Assembly (NCBI GenBank): GCA_951812665.1
Contig: CATOST010000023.1
Span: 62,001-126,000 of the forward strand
Origin: an uncultured Acidobacteriota bacterium
GTDB lineage: Bacteria; Acidobacteriota; UBA6911; RPQK01; JAJDTT01
Direction of reading: 5' to 3'
Length of the DNA stretch: 64,000 nt
Shown: piece after piece, positions 26,956 to 34,942 of the stretch
Layout: each line of letters begins with the position of its first letter
Position numbering within the stretch: position 1 is the stretch's first letter
Made by a program: the position numbers and the translations under genes
The notes under the pieces: model-generated
What the model saw: only the letters and a program-made list of their open reading frames with translations
The model's database searches: none
What the model was told of the DNA's origin: nothing

Positions 26956-28938
26956 TCAGCCACCGTCTCGCATCTCCTCGTAGTTTCTCTTGGCCTCTTC
27001 GAAGAGGTCCTGCATTTCCCGGCGTTGCTCCGGGTCGGGGATATTGGCCGTCTCCTCCAACCAGGTCAGAGACTCTTCGATCCAGGTGAGGAAGAAGGCG
27101 GCGTCTTCGGGAGATCGCGGCTTCCTGTCTCCTACCTGAAGATAGACGGGGCTGGTGTGGGCCACCAGGGGGATCCCGCCCTGGTAGACGAGTTCGGGGC
27201 CGTAGGCCCGGGCCGCGACCCAGGAGCTGTCCTTGACCCGGATCCGGTCTTTCAGCGTCAGGTCCCGATCCCCGGACGGGTTCTCCACCTTGGCGACGAT
27301 CTGGCCTCCCTGGACGATCTCCAGCCGGTCGACGGGAATCCTGGACCGCACCGAAGCCGTTACTTCGATCTCCTCGTCGGCCGAGGCTGAAACGGTCTCG
27401 CCCAACTCTCGGCCGCCGGCGGTGAACTGGAGCAGGGGACCCGTGGTCACGAAAGTCCGTCCGGCTCGAATCCCGTCCAGCCAGGCCTCATAGGAAAAAG
27501 GTCCGGGGACCTGCACATAGACGCGGGGGATTCCGGCGACCTGAATGTTGGACATCTTGTCGGTGCCGCCGGCCGCCGCCAGCCGGAAGCCGCAGTTCAG
27601 GAAGCGGTACCAGATCTCGGCGGCCGCAGGACGCGTGCGGCGGGGAGCCAGAGGGTCCCCCCAGGTCATGAGGTCGATGGAGTCCACCTTTCCCAAGGCC
27701 ACGTCGATGGCCAGTTCGCCGCGGGCGCCGGGGAAGTGGGCCCAGCTCACGAACCCGCCCTGGCCGTGGGCCATGTCCGCCTGCCGGGCCATGGGCGGGT
27801 AGTCGATGCCGCCCGGGACCCCTTCGTCCGGACCGCCCCAGGTCAGGGGATAGACCAGGTTCTTGAGATTCAGCAGCACGGTGTGCCCCAGGAAGTCGTG
27901 CCGGCTCTCCTCGTTCACGTAGATGACGGTCTCCGGTTCGGAGACGCGGTCCGGTCCGCCGGTGAAGTGCTCCACGTTGGTGATCAACTCGTCCCACTTG
28001 GTGGCCAGGATGTTGATGACGTTCAGGTCCTCCGCCTTGGCCTCCAGCAGAGCGGCGTGGGGGCTCACGAAGTGGACGTGGGTGTCGCCCGAGTACCAGC
28101 CCTCCTGCCGCAGGTCGGACCAGCGCCGCAGTTGGACCTCAAGCTCCGGGACCTGTCCCTTCTTGACGGAGAAGCGGATGCTGCGCGGCTCGTATTCGAT
28201 TCCCTTGAGGATCTCCATCTCGTAGCTTCCCGCAGCCAGAGGCAGAGTAAAGTCGGGCCAGACGTAGGCGTAGGTTTCGTCCACCACGACCACGTCTCCC
28301 CCCACATCCTCGCGCCAGCCGATGGGGACTCGCCTCTGGTGACCCTGAGGCGGCCAGTAGGTCCCCTCCTGGTCCAGGACCCGGATTCGAGCCGCGACCG
28401 CCTTGCCGCTGTCCCGGTCCCGCAAGTGAACCCGGACCTGGTGGAGGGGCTGCTGCTCGGGGTGGTCCACGGCGAGCTGCGGCGGAAGGTCCGGGCGGCG
28501 TTCACTGCCAATGTGGACGATCTTCCAGCCCGAGTCCCTCCGGCGCAGCGTCAGGGTCAGGGCCGGCTTGGTGACGCCGTGGGATCGGTAGACCAGGATC
28601 GGGTGGACCCGGATCGTGTCGCCCACCTCCTGAAAGTGGGCGAAGCGCAGCCAGACGTGGGTGATCTTGTGCATGCCCCGGTGCAGGTTCTCCAGGTACT
28701 GCTCCCGGTCCTCGCCTCCGTCCGTGGTCAGTTCGGGGTCCAGGATCGAAGCCATCGTCTCCAGGTCCCGGTTCAGGAAGCCGTTGGCCCAGGTGTGAAC
28801 GGCCAGACGGGCCTGCAGCATCTCCGGAGTGGGATGCGCCAGCGCGTTTGCCCCCAAGAGGAAACCCAACAGAAGAGCCGGCCATACCGCCCCGCGCCCG
28901 GGGATGCGCATGCCTCCCGCCCCGTACCAGTTCGACAT
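26956..28938 (-). CDS. CehA/McbA-type metallohydrolase, exported
   Basis: 660 residues. A signal peptide (AVWPALLLGFLLGANALA) is followed by an NTF2/SnoaL-like domain (about residues 40-145: LNRDLETMASILDPELTTDG), a beta-sandwich, and a PHP-like barrel starting at WYSGDTHVHFVSPHA, where HxH would bind the first metal. VSWAHFPGARGE and AGGTDKMSN are further metal-site candidates. CehA is a carbaryl hydrolase, but most members with this architecture are exported proteins of unknown substrate. GGAGG lies 5 bases before the ATG at 28938; a second ATG at 28911 is possible. The gene is isolated by palindromes at its 3' side and by a MITE-like element at its 5' side. Confidence 0.82.
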   Translation of the reverse strand: MSNWYGAGGMRIPGRGAVWPALLLGFLLGANALAHPTPEMLQARLAVHTWANGFLNRDLETMASILDPELTTDGGEDREQYLENLHRGMHKITHVWLRFAHFQEVGDTIRVHPILVYRSHGVTKPALTLTLRRRDSGWKIVHIGSERRPDLPPQLAVDHPEQQPLHQVRVHLRDRDSGKAVAARIRVLDQEGTYWPPQGHQRRVPIGWREDVGGDVVVVDETYAYVWPDFTLPLAAGSYEMEILKGIEYEPRSIRFSVKKGQVPELEVQLRRWSDLRQEGWYSGDTHVHFVSPHAALLEAKAEDLNVINILATKWDELITNVEHFTGGPDRVSEPETVIYVNEESRHDFLGHTVLLNLKNLVYPLTWGGPDEGVPGGIDYPPMARQADMAHGQGGFVSWAHFPGARGELAIDVALGKVDSIDLMTWGDPLAPRRTRPAAAEIWYRFLNCGFRLAAAGGTDKMSNIQVAGIPRVYVQVPGPFSYEAWLDGIRAGRTFVTTGPLLQFTAGGRELGETVSASADEEIEVTASVRSRIPVDRLEIVQGGQIVAKVENPSGDRDLTLKDRIRVKDSSWVAARAYGPELVYQGGIPLVAHTSPVYLQVGDRKPRSPEDAAFFLTWIEESLTWLEETANIPDPEQRREMQDLFEEAKRNYEEMRDGG

Positions 28939-28970
28939 GGGTTCCTCCCTTCTCCTGAGGGTCTTGGTGT

Positions 28971-29136
28971 CTAGGAGCCTGCGCGGCAGAAATTAATCTA
29001 CTGCGAAAGCGGAGAATCGGTCCATATTTCCCCGATTTCTCGGCGAATAGAACAACTATGCACCTCCAAATCGTGAAAATCTGGCCTCGATTCTCCACTT
29101 TCTCGCTACGATCATTTCTACCGCACAGACTCCTAG
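28971..29136. mobile_element. MITE-like element, 166 bp, flanked by CTAG
   Basis: The ends are inverted repeats: the left (28975-28992, after CTAG) and right (29115-29132, before CTAG) match at 15 of 18 bases when one is reverse-complemented. The similarity continues inward less well (GCGAAAGCGGAGAATCG against CGATTCTCCACTTTCTCGC). CTAG on both sides looks like a 4-bp target duplication, though CTAG is itself a palindrome. There is no room for a transposase. It sits 16 bases beyond the stop of the broken gene at 29153-30406. The right end recurs at the deletion junction in the TonB-receptor relic (9172-9189). The parent insertion sequence is not in this window. Confidence 0.7.
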
Positions 29137-29152
29137 TCGGCGAAATCCGGGT

Positions 29153-30406
29153 TCAGGCCGACGGTGACACGTCCGGGCGTACTCCTCCGCATCGCCGGTC
29201 CACGGCGGCCCCGAACGAGCCGATGACCAGGCCGGACACGCCCTCGGTGTCCAGCAGCCTGGCGTTTTCCTCCGGATCGTGCGCCGACCACATGCGCGCC
29301 ACGTGCAGCCGGCAGCCGTACCGGGCGCAGTGGGGGACGTAGTCGTCCCGGATCGCGCTGTACAGGCGGTCCATGGCCCCTCGGTAAGCCGGCGAGCCCT
29401 TGACCAGTGGGATCGACCAGTAGCTCGGGATCCCGTGGTCGTCGACACCCTTGATCCCGTAGTGGTCCTCGTCGTTGCCCAGGTAGCCGTAACCCTGGTG
29501 CTTGGGCCACAGGAGACCCCAGAAAGAGGGGCAGCGCACCGCCACCTGGTCGATGACCAGGTCGTCCAACAGCTTTTCCCGGACCCAGGTCCTCCAGTCC
29601 AGGTAGAGGTTTCCCAGAGGCGGCCCCATGTAGTCGCCAGTGGGCACGCCGATTCCCAGCTCCATCCCCCGGGCGTCGAGGGCCGGCCGCAACTCTCTCA
29701 GGAACAGAGTTACCCCCTCTCCCCGCAACCGCCGCCAAGGCTCCAAGTCGAAATTTCGCCGCATCATGTCGACGCCGTGGCGTCGTTCGTAGGCTTCGAC
29801 GACGGGCTCGTTGAATCCGAACTGGTCGCCGTGGACGGCCGGCTTGGACTGGGAGCGGGTGCAGACGAAGACCCCGTCGAAGTCGTCGTCCCCCAGGGCC
29901 GACAGGATGCGGCGGATGGTGTAGCGGCGCACGTCCGGATAGGCGTATTCCATGACGCCGTAGTGGGGCCGGCCCTCCCGGTCCCGGGCCAGGTACTCGG
30001 GGTTGGCCATGGTGAACTGGCTCTGCCAGCCGAAGGTCCCTCCCTGCTAGCGTTCGCTCAGAGGATAGCCCTCATCGTACATGGTGGCGTACAGGTAGAC
30101 CTTGTAGCCCATCTCCTTGAGCTCGGTGGTGATCAGTTCGTGCTCGTCGAAGTCCTGCCTCTCGTAGTCTTCGAAGACCCTTCGGGGCGGGGCGCCCGGG
30201 GCGCTGAAGCAGATTCGAAACTTGCTCCAGGTCTTCATTTCCCGCCAGTAGATGGCGCCGGCGCCGAACTCGCGCCGCCAGCGCTCGGCGCAGCGCAGGA
30301 TCTTGCCGGGCCGGTCCATGGCGTCGTCCCCGTCCCAGGCCTCCAGGTGGTCGCCCCAACTGACGTTCATGATGTTCCGCTTGTTGGAGTTTTCAGCCAA
30401 GGTCAA
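29153..30406 (-). pseudogene. TIM-barrel glycosidase-like protein, tandem copy 1, with in-frame amber codon
   Basis: Paralogue of the intact gene at 30464-31711. Reading from a TTG at 30406 the frame is open to YPLSER, then a TAG at 30047-30049 where copy 2 has TGG (Trp in EGWQGG); the same frame then continues to 29153 with full homology (WQSQFTMANPEYLARD...). Except for this codon the copy is well conserved, so the change is recent, or is a sequencing error, or the codon is read through. Regions such as RRILSALGDDDFDGVFVCTRSQS look like a GH10-like/GHL-type barrel. Confidence 0.78.
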
Positions 30407-30463
30407 CCTCGCAGGCTTCCTTTCCGAAGTGACACTTCAACACTTCAATGATCCGGACCGGAC

Positions 30464-31711
30464 TCAGGCCGGATTGGCCACGTCGGGGCGGACCCCGCCG
30501 GCCCGCCGGTCCACGACGGCTCCGAACGAGCCGATGGCCAGACCCGAAACGCCCTCGGTGTCCAACAGCCGGGCCTCTTCGTCCGGATCGTGCACCGACC
30601 ACATGCGGGCCACGTGCAGCCGGCACCCGTGCCGGGCGCAGTGGGGACCGTAGTCGTTACGGATAGCGCCGTAGAGGCGGTTCATGGCTCCTTCGTACGC
30701 AGGCGATCCCTTGACCAGCGGAATCGACCAGAAGCGCTTTTCGCCGTAGTCGTCTCCCCCTTTGATGCCGTAGTGGTCCTCGTCATTGACCCGATATCCG
30801 TAACCCGGATTCTGGGGCCACATGAGGTGCCAGAAGGAGGGGCAGCGCACTGCCACCTGGTCGATGACCAGATCGTCCACCAGCTTCTCCTCGACCCAGG
30901 TCCTCCAGTCCAGATGGAGGTTGCCAAGAGGCGGGCCGATGTAGTTGCCGTTGGGGACTCCGATGCCCAACTTCATCCCCCGGGCGTCGAGGGCCGACCG
31001 CAGCTCCCTCAGGAACTGGGTCACTCCCTCCCCCCGCAAGCGGCGCCATGGCTCCAAATCGAAATTCCTCCGCATCATGTCGACGCCGTAGCGCCGTTCG
31101 TACTTCTCGATGACTGGATCGTTGAATCCGAACTGGTCGCCGTGGACAGCCGGCTTGGACTGGGAGCGGGTACAGACGAAGACCCCGTCGAAGTCATAGT
31201 CTCCCAAGGCCGACAGGATGCGCCGGATCGTGTAGCGGCGCACGTCCGGGTAGGAGTACTCCATGATGCCGTAATGGGGCCGGCCCTCCTTGTCCCGGGC
31301 CAGGTACTCCGGGTTGGCCATGGTGAACTGACTCTGCCAGCCGTAGATGCCTCCCTGCCAACCTTCGCTCAGGGGGAATCCCTCATCGAACATGGTGGCG
31401 TACATGTAGACCTTGTAGCCCATCTCCTTCACCTGGGTGGTGATCAACTCATGCTCGTCGTAGCCCTTCCGCTCGTAGTCGTCGAAGACCTTGCGGGGCG
31501 GGGCGCCGGGGGGAGTGAAGCCGATTCGGAACTTGCTCCAACTCCTCATCTCCCGCCAGTAGATGGCGCCGGCGCCGAACTCGGTCTGCCAGCGCTCGGC
31601 GCAGCGAAGAATCTTGTCCGGCTGATCCATGGCGTCATCCCCGTCCCAGGCTTCCAGATGGTCGCCCCAACTGACGCTCATGATGTTTCGGTTCGGTGTG
31701 CTGTCCTCCAT
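30464..31711 (-). CDS. TIM-barrel glycosidase-like protein, tandem copy 2
   Basis: 415 residues and no signal peptide. The segments FGAGAIYWREMRSWSKF, MGYKVYMYATMFDEGFPL, YPDVRRYTIRRILSAL and DGVFVCTRSQSKP alternate strand and helix like a glycoside-hydrolase-type TIM barrel, with the 'drive to the last listed page' pattern ANPEYLARDKEGRPHYG seen in family-10-like/GHL proteins. No catalytic pair can be named. It is the intact member of a tandem pair, and the C-termini (GGVRPDVANPA) also match. I chose the ATG at 31711; a TTG at 31717 is also possible by analogy with copy 1. The pair probably shares a transcript, 57 bases apart. Confidence 0.72.
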   Translation of the reverse strand: MEDSTPNRNIMSVSWGDHLEAWDGDDAMDQPDKILRCAERWQTEFGAGAIYWREMRSWSKFRIGFTPPGAPPRKVFDDYERKGYDEHELITTQVKEMGYKVYMYATMFDEGFPLSEGWQGGIYGWQSQFTMANPEYLARDKEGRPHYGIMEYSYPDVRRYTIRRILSALGDYDFDGVFVCTRSQSKPAVHGDQFGFNDPVIEKYERRYGVDMMRRNFDLEPWRRLRGEGVTQFLRELRSALDARGMKLGIGVPNGNYIGPPLGNLHLDWRTWVEEKLVDDLVIDQVAVRCPSFWHLMWPQNPGYGYRVNDEDHYGIKGGDDYGEKRFWSIPLVKGSPAYEGAMNRLYGAIRNDYGPHCARHGCRLHVARMWSVHDPDEEARLLDTEGVSGLAIGSFGAVVDRRAGGVRPDVANPA

Positions 31712-31861
31712 GGTCAACTTCGCCTCTCTCTTTTTCGGATGGAATAGGTGAATCGAAGGCGGACCGCCCCCGATGTCCAGGGATCAAGCTGCCGGTGGTT
31801 GCCGTCCCCTGGGGAGGACCCACGCATCGGCTTCGTCATGTGCCGTCGAGTTCTCTGAAGC

Positions 31862-33190
31862 TCAGATCTTCGGAAGCGTCCAGGGCTCCCGATAGGTCCG
31901 GCCCAGCAACCGGTTGGCCTCCTCGTCGTTGGTGAAGGTCTCGGTGGCCGCATCGAACTTGAGCTTGTTGTTTGTGCGCCAGGCGATGTTGCCCAGATGG
32001 ACGATTCCGGAGGCCACGTGGCCGATTTCGATGTCGCAGGCGGGTCTGCCGCCGTCTCGGATGCACTTCAGGAAATCTCGCTTGTGCCGGATGTCGTCTT
32101 CCTTCATCGAGCCTTTGGCTTCGTGGAGCAGTTCCGCCTTGCGACCGTAGGCGCGCCAACTGCGGTTGCCGATGATCACGTAGCCGTTTTCCCCGTAGAT
32201 GACGGCGCCTTCAACCAGGCCCTCCAGGGGAGGCCGGGACCAGAGGCGCATCTCGTACATCAGGATGCAGTTGGGGTAGTCATACATGACCAGTTGGGTG
32301 TCGGGCCACTCCTGGCAGTCGTCGAGAACCAGCTTGCCGCCGCTGGCGCTCACGGCCGAGGGCCACTCGGGAAGGGTCTCGCCCTCAGCATCGAGGCCGG
32401 CCTCCAACCCGCGGCGCGCGTAGTCGAGCCGGTGGACCCCGTCATTGCCCAGGTCCCCGCAGCCGTAGTCGAAGAACCAGCGCCAGTTGCTGTGAAACCG
32501 GAGTGGATTGAAGGGGCGTTTGGGGGCCGGTCCCAGCCACATGTCGTAGTCGACGCCGGCCGGTGGGGCGCTGTCGGCCGGGAAACCCAAGTTGCGGTTG
32601 TGTGCACTCTCCCAGCCCTTGGCGAAGCGAACCTTTCCCAGGATGCCGGAACGGATGTAGTCGAGGGCCTGTTGGAAGAAACGGCCGTTGCGGGACTGGA
32701 TGCCCACCTGCACCACCCGGTCGTACTTTCGGGCCGCCTCCACCATGGCCCGACCCTCCTTCATGTTGTGGGAGGCGGGTTTCTCCACGTAGACGTGCTT
32801 TCCAGCCTGGCAAGCCAGGATGGTAGGGATGGCGTGCCAATGGGTGGGTGTTCCCATCACGATGGCGTCTATGGACGGGTCGTCCAGCAGACGCCGGAAG
32901 TCGGTCTCGGCCTTGGGGCGTTTTCCCTGCAGGTCCTCGGTCTTTTTGAGCCGTTCCTCGAAGACCCGGTTGTCCACGTCGCAAACGTGGGTCACCTCCA
33001 CATCCTTCAGTTCGGCGAATCCGTAGAGCAGGCCTTTCCCCCGGCCGCGGACACCCATGCAGGCGACGCGAAACTTTTCGTTGGGACTCTGGGCATCCTT
33101 CCGGAAGGCGGGGGCCGCCAGCGCCGCGCTCGAAAGTGCGGCCGATTTGAGGAACGAACGACGGTTGGCTTGGGCCATTTGAGTCTCCAT
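31862..33190 (-). CDS. Gfo/Idh/MocA family oxidoreductase, Tat-exported
   Basis: 442 residues. The leader ANRRSFLKSAALSSAALAAP is a twin-arginine signal. The Rossmann part starts at RVACMGVRGRGKGLL and contains the family signature VEKPASHNM (EKP motif, with catalytic Lys). The C-terminal part contains the DYGCGDLGNDGVHRLD block of the exported planctomycete-type subgroup. It would oxidise or reduce a sugar or inositol derivative with NAD(P). AAGGA lies 8 bases before the ATG at 33190 and partly within a small hairpin. It precedes the TIM-barrel pair on the same strand. Confidence 0.88.
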   Translation of the reverse strand: METQMAQANRRSFLKSAALSSAALAAPAFRKDAQSPNEKFRVACMGVRGRGKGLLYGFAELKDVEVTHVCDVDNRVFEERLKKTEDLQGKRPKAETDFRRLLDDPSIDAIVMGTPTHWHAIPTILACQAGKHVYVEKPASHNMKEGRAMVEAARKYDRVVQVGIQSRNGRFFQQALDYIRSGILGKVRFAKGWESAHNRNLGFPADSAPPAGVDYDMWLGPAPKRPFNPLRFHSNWRWFFDYGCGDLGNDGVHRLDYARRGLEAGLDAEGETLPEWPSAVSASGGKLVLDDCQEWPDTQLVMYDYPNCILMYEMRLWSRPPLEGLVEGAVIYGENGYVIIGNRSWRAYGRKAELLHEAKGSMKEDDIRHKRDFLKCIRDGGRPACDIEIGHVASGIVHLGNIAWRTNNKLKFDAATETFTNDEEANRLLGRTYREPWTLPKI

Positions 33191-33196
33191 GGCATT

Positions 33197-33210
33197 GGTC
33201 CTTACGGACC
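33197..33210 (-). promoter_or_regulatory. hairpin over the ribosome site of the exported Gfo/Idh/MocA gene
   Basis: In the transcript the sequence reads GGUCC-GUAA-GGACC, a 5-bp stem closed by a GNRA-type tetraloop. The Shine-Dalgarno AAGGA uses the last two loop bases and the first part of the 3' stem. Pairing could hide the site, but five base pairs is short. Confidence 0.3.
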
Positions 33211-33318
33211 GTTGTCGGATTCGATTTGCGTACTCTCAGATATGGACCTGTCAGGCGTTCCTGTCAAGAACCAAAGGGGAATCAGGAATGCGTGCGGTCC
33301 GGTTCCCACGGCGCGTCG

Positions 33319-33339
33319 GGGCACCCCTCGCGGGTGCCC
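33319..33339. repeat. short palindrome, GGGCACCC / GGGTGCCC stem
   Basis: Same 8-bp stem as at 2958-2978 with loop CTCGC instead of CTTGT, and the same outer G and TC bases. It lies in the divergent intergenic region between the Gfo/Idh/MocA gene and the phosphodiesterase gene. Nothing else was seen in the rest of that gap. Confidence 0.65.
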
Positions 33340-33434
33340 TCGTCGACGATCCACTGGGACGTTGATTTCGATAGGTTCGGATCCGCCCGCCGGACGATTG
33401 ACAGTCGGGGTGACCACTCATACGCTGGAACGCA

Positions 33435-33950
33435 ATGAAGGTCGCCGTCATTTCCGACACCCACGACAACTGGCCCAATCTGGATCGAGCCTGCCGCTAC
33501 CTGAACGGGCTCGGGGTCCGCTGGCTTCTGCACTGCGGGGACGTCTGTGCACCTCTGACTCTTCGGCGCCTGGCGTCGTCGTTTCAGGGCCAGATCCACC
33601 TGGTCCTCGGGAACGTGGACGGGGATCCCTTCCTGATGGTCACCCGGACCACCGAATTTCCCCATCTGAACCACCACGGCGCCGAATTGGGCGAGGTCGA
33701 AATCGACGGCCGGAAAGTCGCGTTGCAGCATTATCCGACCCTGGCCCGCGGACTGGCCTTGACGGGGAAGTACGATGCCGTTTTCTTCGGCCATGACCAC
33801 ACTTGTCGACAGGAAGTTATGGAGGCGGGGGGAAGGCAGGTGCTGCTGGCCAATCCGGGTTTGCTGGGGGAGATGGGGAAATCGCCCAGCCTCGGGCTCT
33901 ACCAGACGGCGGACAACAGCTTCCGGATCCTGGGTCTGGACGAGCTCTGA
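33435..33950 (+). CDS. YfcE/MJ0936-type metallophosphoesterase
   Basis: 171 residues, compact calcineurin-like phosphoesterase. Metal and catalytic motifs are in order: SDTHDN (D-x-H), HCGDV (GD), LGNVDGD (GNxD), LQHYP (H) and FFGHDHTC (GHxH). This short architecture matches phosphodiesterases of unknown physiological substrate. There is no signal peptide. The gene's stop is 3 bases from the stop of the convergent acetyltransferase gene. Confidence 0.88.
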   Translation: MKVAVISDTHDNWPNLDRACRYLNGLGVRWLLHCGDVCAPLTLRRLASSFQGQIHLVLGNVDGDPFLMVTRTTEFPHLNHHGAELGEVEIDGRKVALQHYPTLARGLALTGKYDAVFFGHDHTCRQEVMEAGGRQVLLANPGLLGEMGKSPSLGLYQTADNSFRILGLDEL

Positions 33951-33953
33951 GAA

Positions 33954-34904
33954 CTACTTCAGGGTCGCCTTGAGCGCAGCTTCGTCCACCACGCACCACT
34001 GGTACTGATTCATGCGTCCGGCGCCGTCGGGCAGGGGCGGGCTGAGGACGGTCCGGCCGAAGTCCAGGAGCGCGAAATCGTCCTGGGCGGTCTCATCGGC
34101 CACCCGGAAGATGTTGTAGTCGGCGGCCGCCTCCACCTGGGACAGGTCGATCAGGTCCCGCATGGCAAAACGGCGGACCACGGCGTTACCGATGCCCGTG
34201 ATCCCCACGGAACCCTGTTCTTCCAGCATACGGCCGAGGCGGTTGAAGTCGGTGTGGCGATCGTAATAGGCGCCGGCGGTACCCGGCTTCGGCTGATAAT
34301 CGAGCATGGACTGCCGGACGATGGAGCCGTCGGGGCGGCGGACCCGGACATCCAGCGGTATGGTGCGGCGGTAGGGCACGTCGCAGAACCATTCGGCGAA
34401 GTGGTGGCTGGTGGAGGCGTGATAGGTCATTCCCGCCAGCACGATCTGAGTGTCCAGCGCCAGCATGACGCCGAAGGAGGAGCGCAGATCGAAAACGGAC
34501 AGTGCAGGGTCCACCCGGGTGATGACCTCGGCCCTGGGCCCGATGGCCGCAAAGGAATGCCGAAACCCCGTGCTGCGGATCGCCCGGGGGTGCCGCCGCA
34601 CCGTTTCGCTGATGATTCCCATCTCTGAAGGGTCGTTCTCCGGGTCGATGAGGGGATCCTCCTCGGCTTCGTGGGCAAAAGTGAAGTTGGGCGCCACCAG
34701 CGTCCCCGACGGACCCAGGATCTCCAGGAAGGCTTCCACCACGGTATCGGCCCCGCCCTGAATATGACCGAAGGTCCGCATGGCCGAATGGACCAGGACC
34801 ACGTTCCCCGGTCCCAATCCGATCCGGGCCAGACCTCCGTGAATCTCTTCCTTGGTCAATCCCTTCTGGTCGGTCTCCTGCTGTGGCACCATGAGCCTCA
34901 TCAT
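33954..34904 (-). CDS. AAC(3)-fold acetyltransferase (antibiotic N-acetyltransferase superfamily)
   Basis: 316 residues. LTKEEIHGGLARIGLGPGNV and VLVHSAMRTFGHIQGGADTV match the aminoglycoside 3-N-acetyltransferase family N-terminus; GTLVAPNFTFAH follows. The usual RSxHPxHS motif reads RSTGFRHSFAAIG, so the HP pair is missing while the later His-Ser is kept. The family includes many chromosomal members acting on unknown amines, and the altered motif plus a long C-terminal extension make a resistance role unlikely. The start could be the ATG at 34904 or the following one at 34901; both lack a strong ribosome site. Confidence 0.78.
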   Translation of the reverse strand: MMRLMVPQQETDQKGLTKEEIHGGLARIGLGPGNVVLVHSAMRTFGHIQGGADTVVEAFLEILGPSGTLVAPNFTFAHEAEEDPLIDPENDPSEMGIISETVRRHPRAIRSTGFRHSFAAIGPRAEVITRVDPALSVFDLRSSFGVMLALDTQIVLAGMTYHASTSHHFAEWFCDVPYRRTIPLDVRVRRPDGSIVRQSMLDYQPKPGTAGAYYDRHTDFNRLGRMLEEQGSVGITGIGNAVVRRFAMRDLIDLSQVEAAADYNIFRVADETAQDDFALLDFGRTVLSPPLPDGAGRMNQYQWCVVDEAALKATLK

Positions 34905-34942
34905 AGTTCGCGAGTTTAGATGACGCCACCCGGGAGAAACGC

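Noticed and set aside
27736..28974. 412-residue plus-strand frame
   Set aside because: Antisense to the CehA-like gene; no domain and a composition typical of shadow frames.
33954..34904. Aminoglycoside resistance gene
   Set aside because: The family fold fits but the HP of the RSxHPxHS motif is lost, and most chromosomal members are not resistance enzymes, so only the fold is reported.
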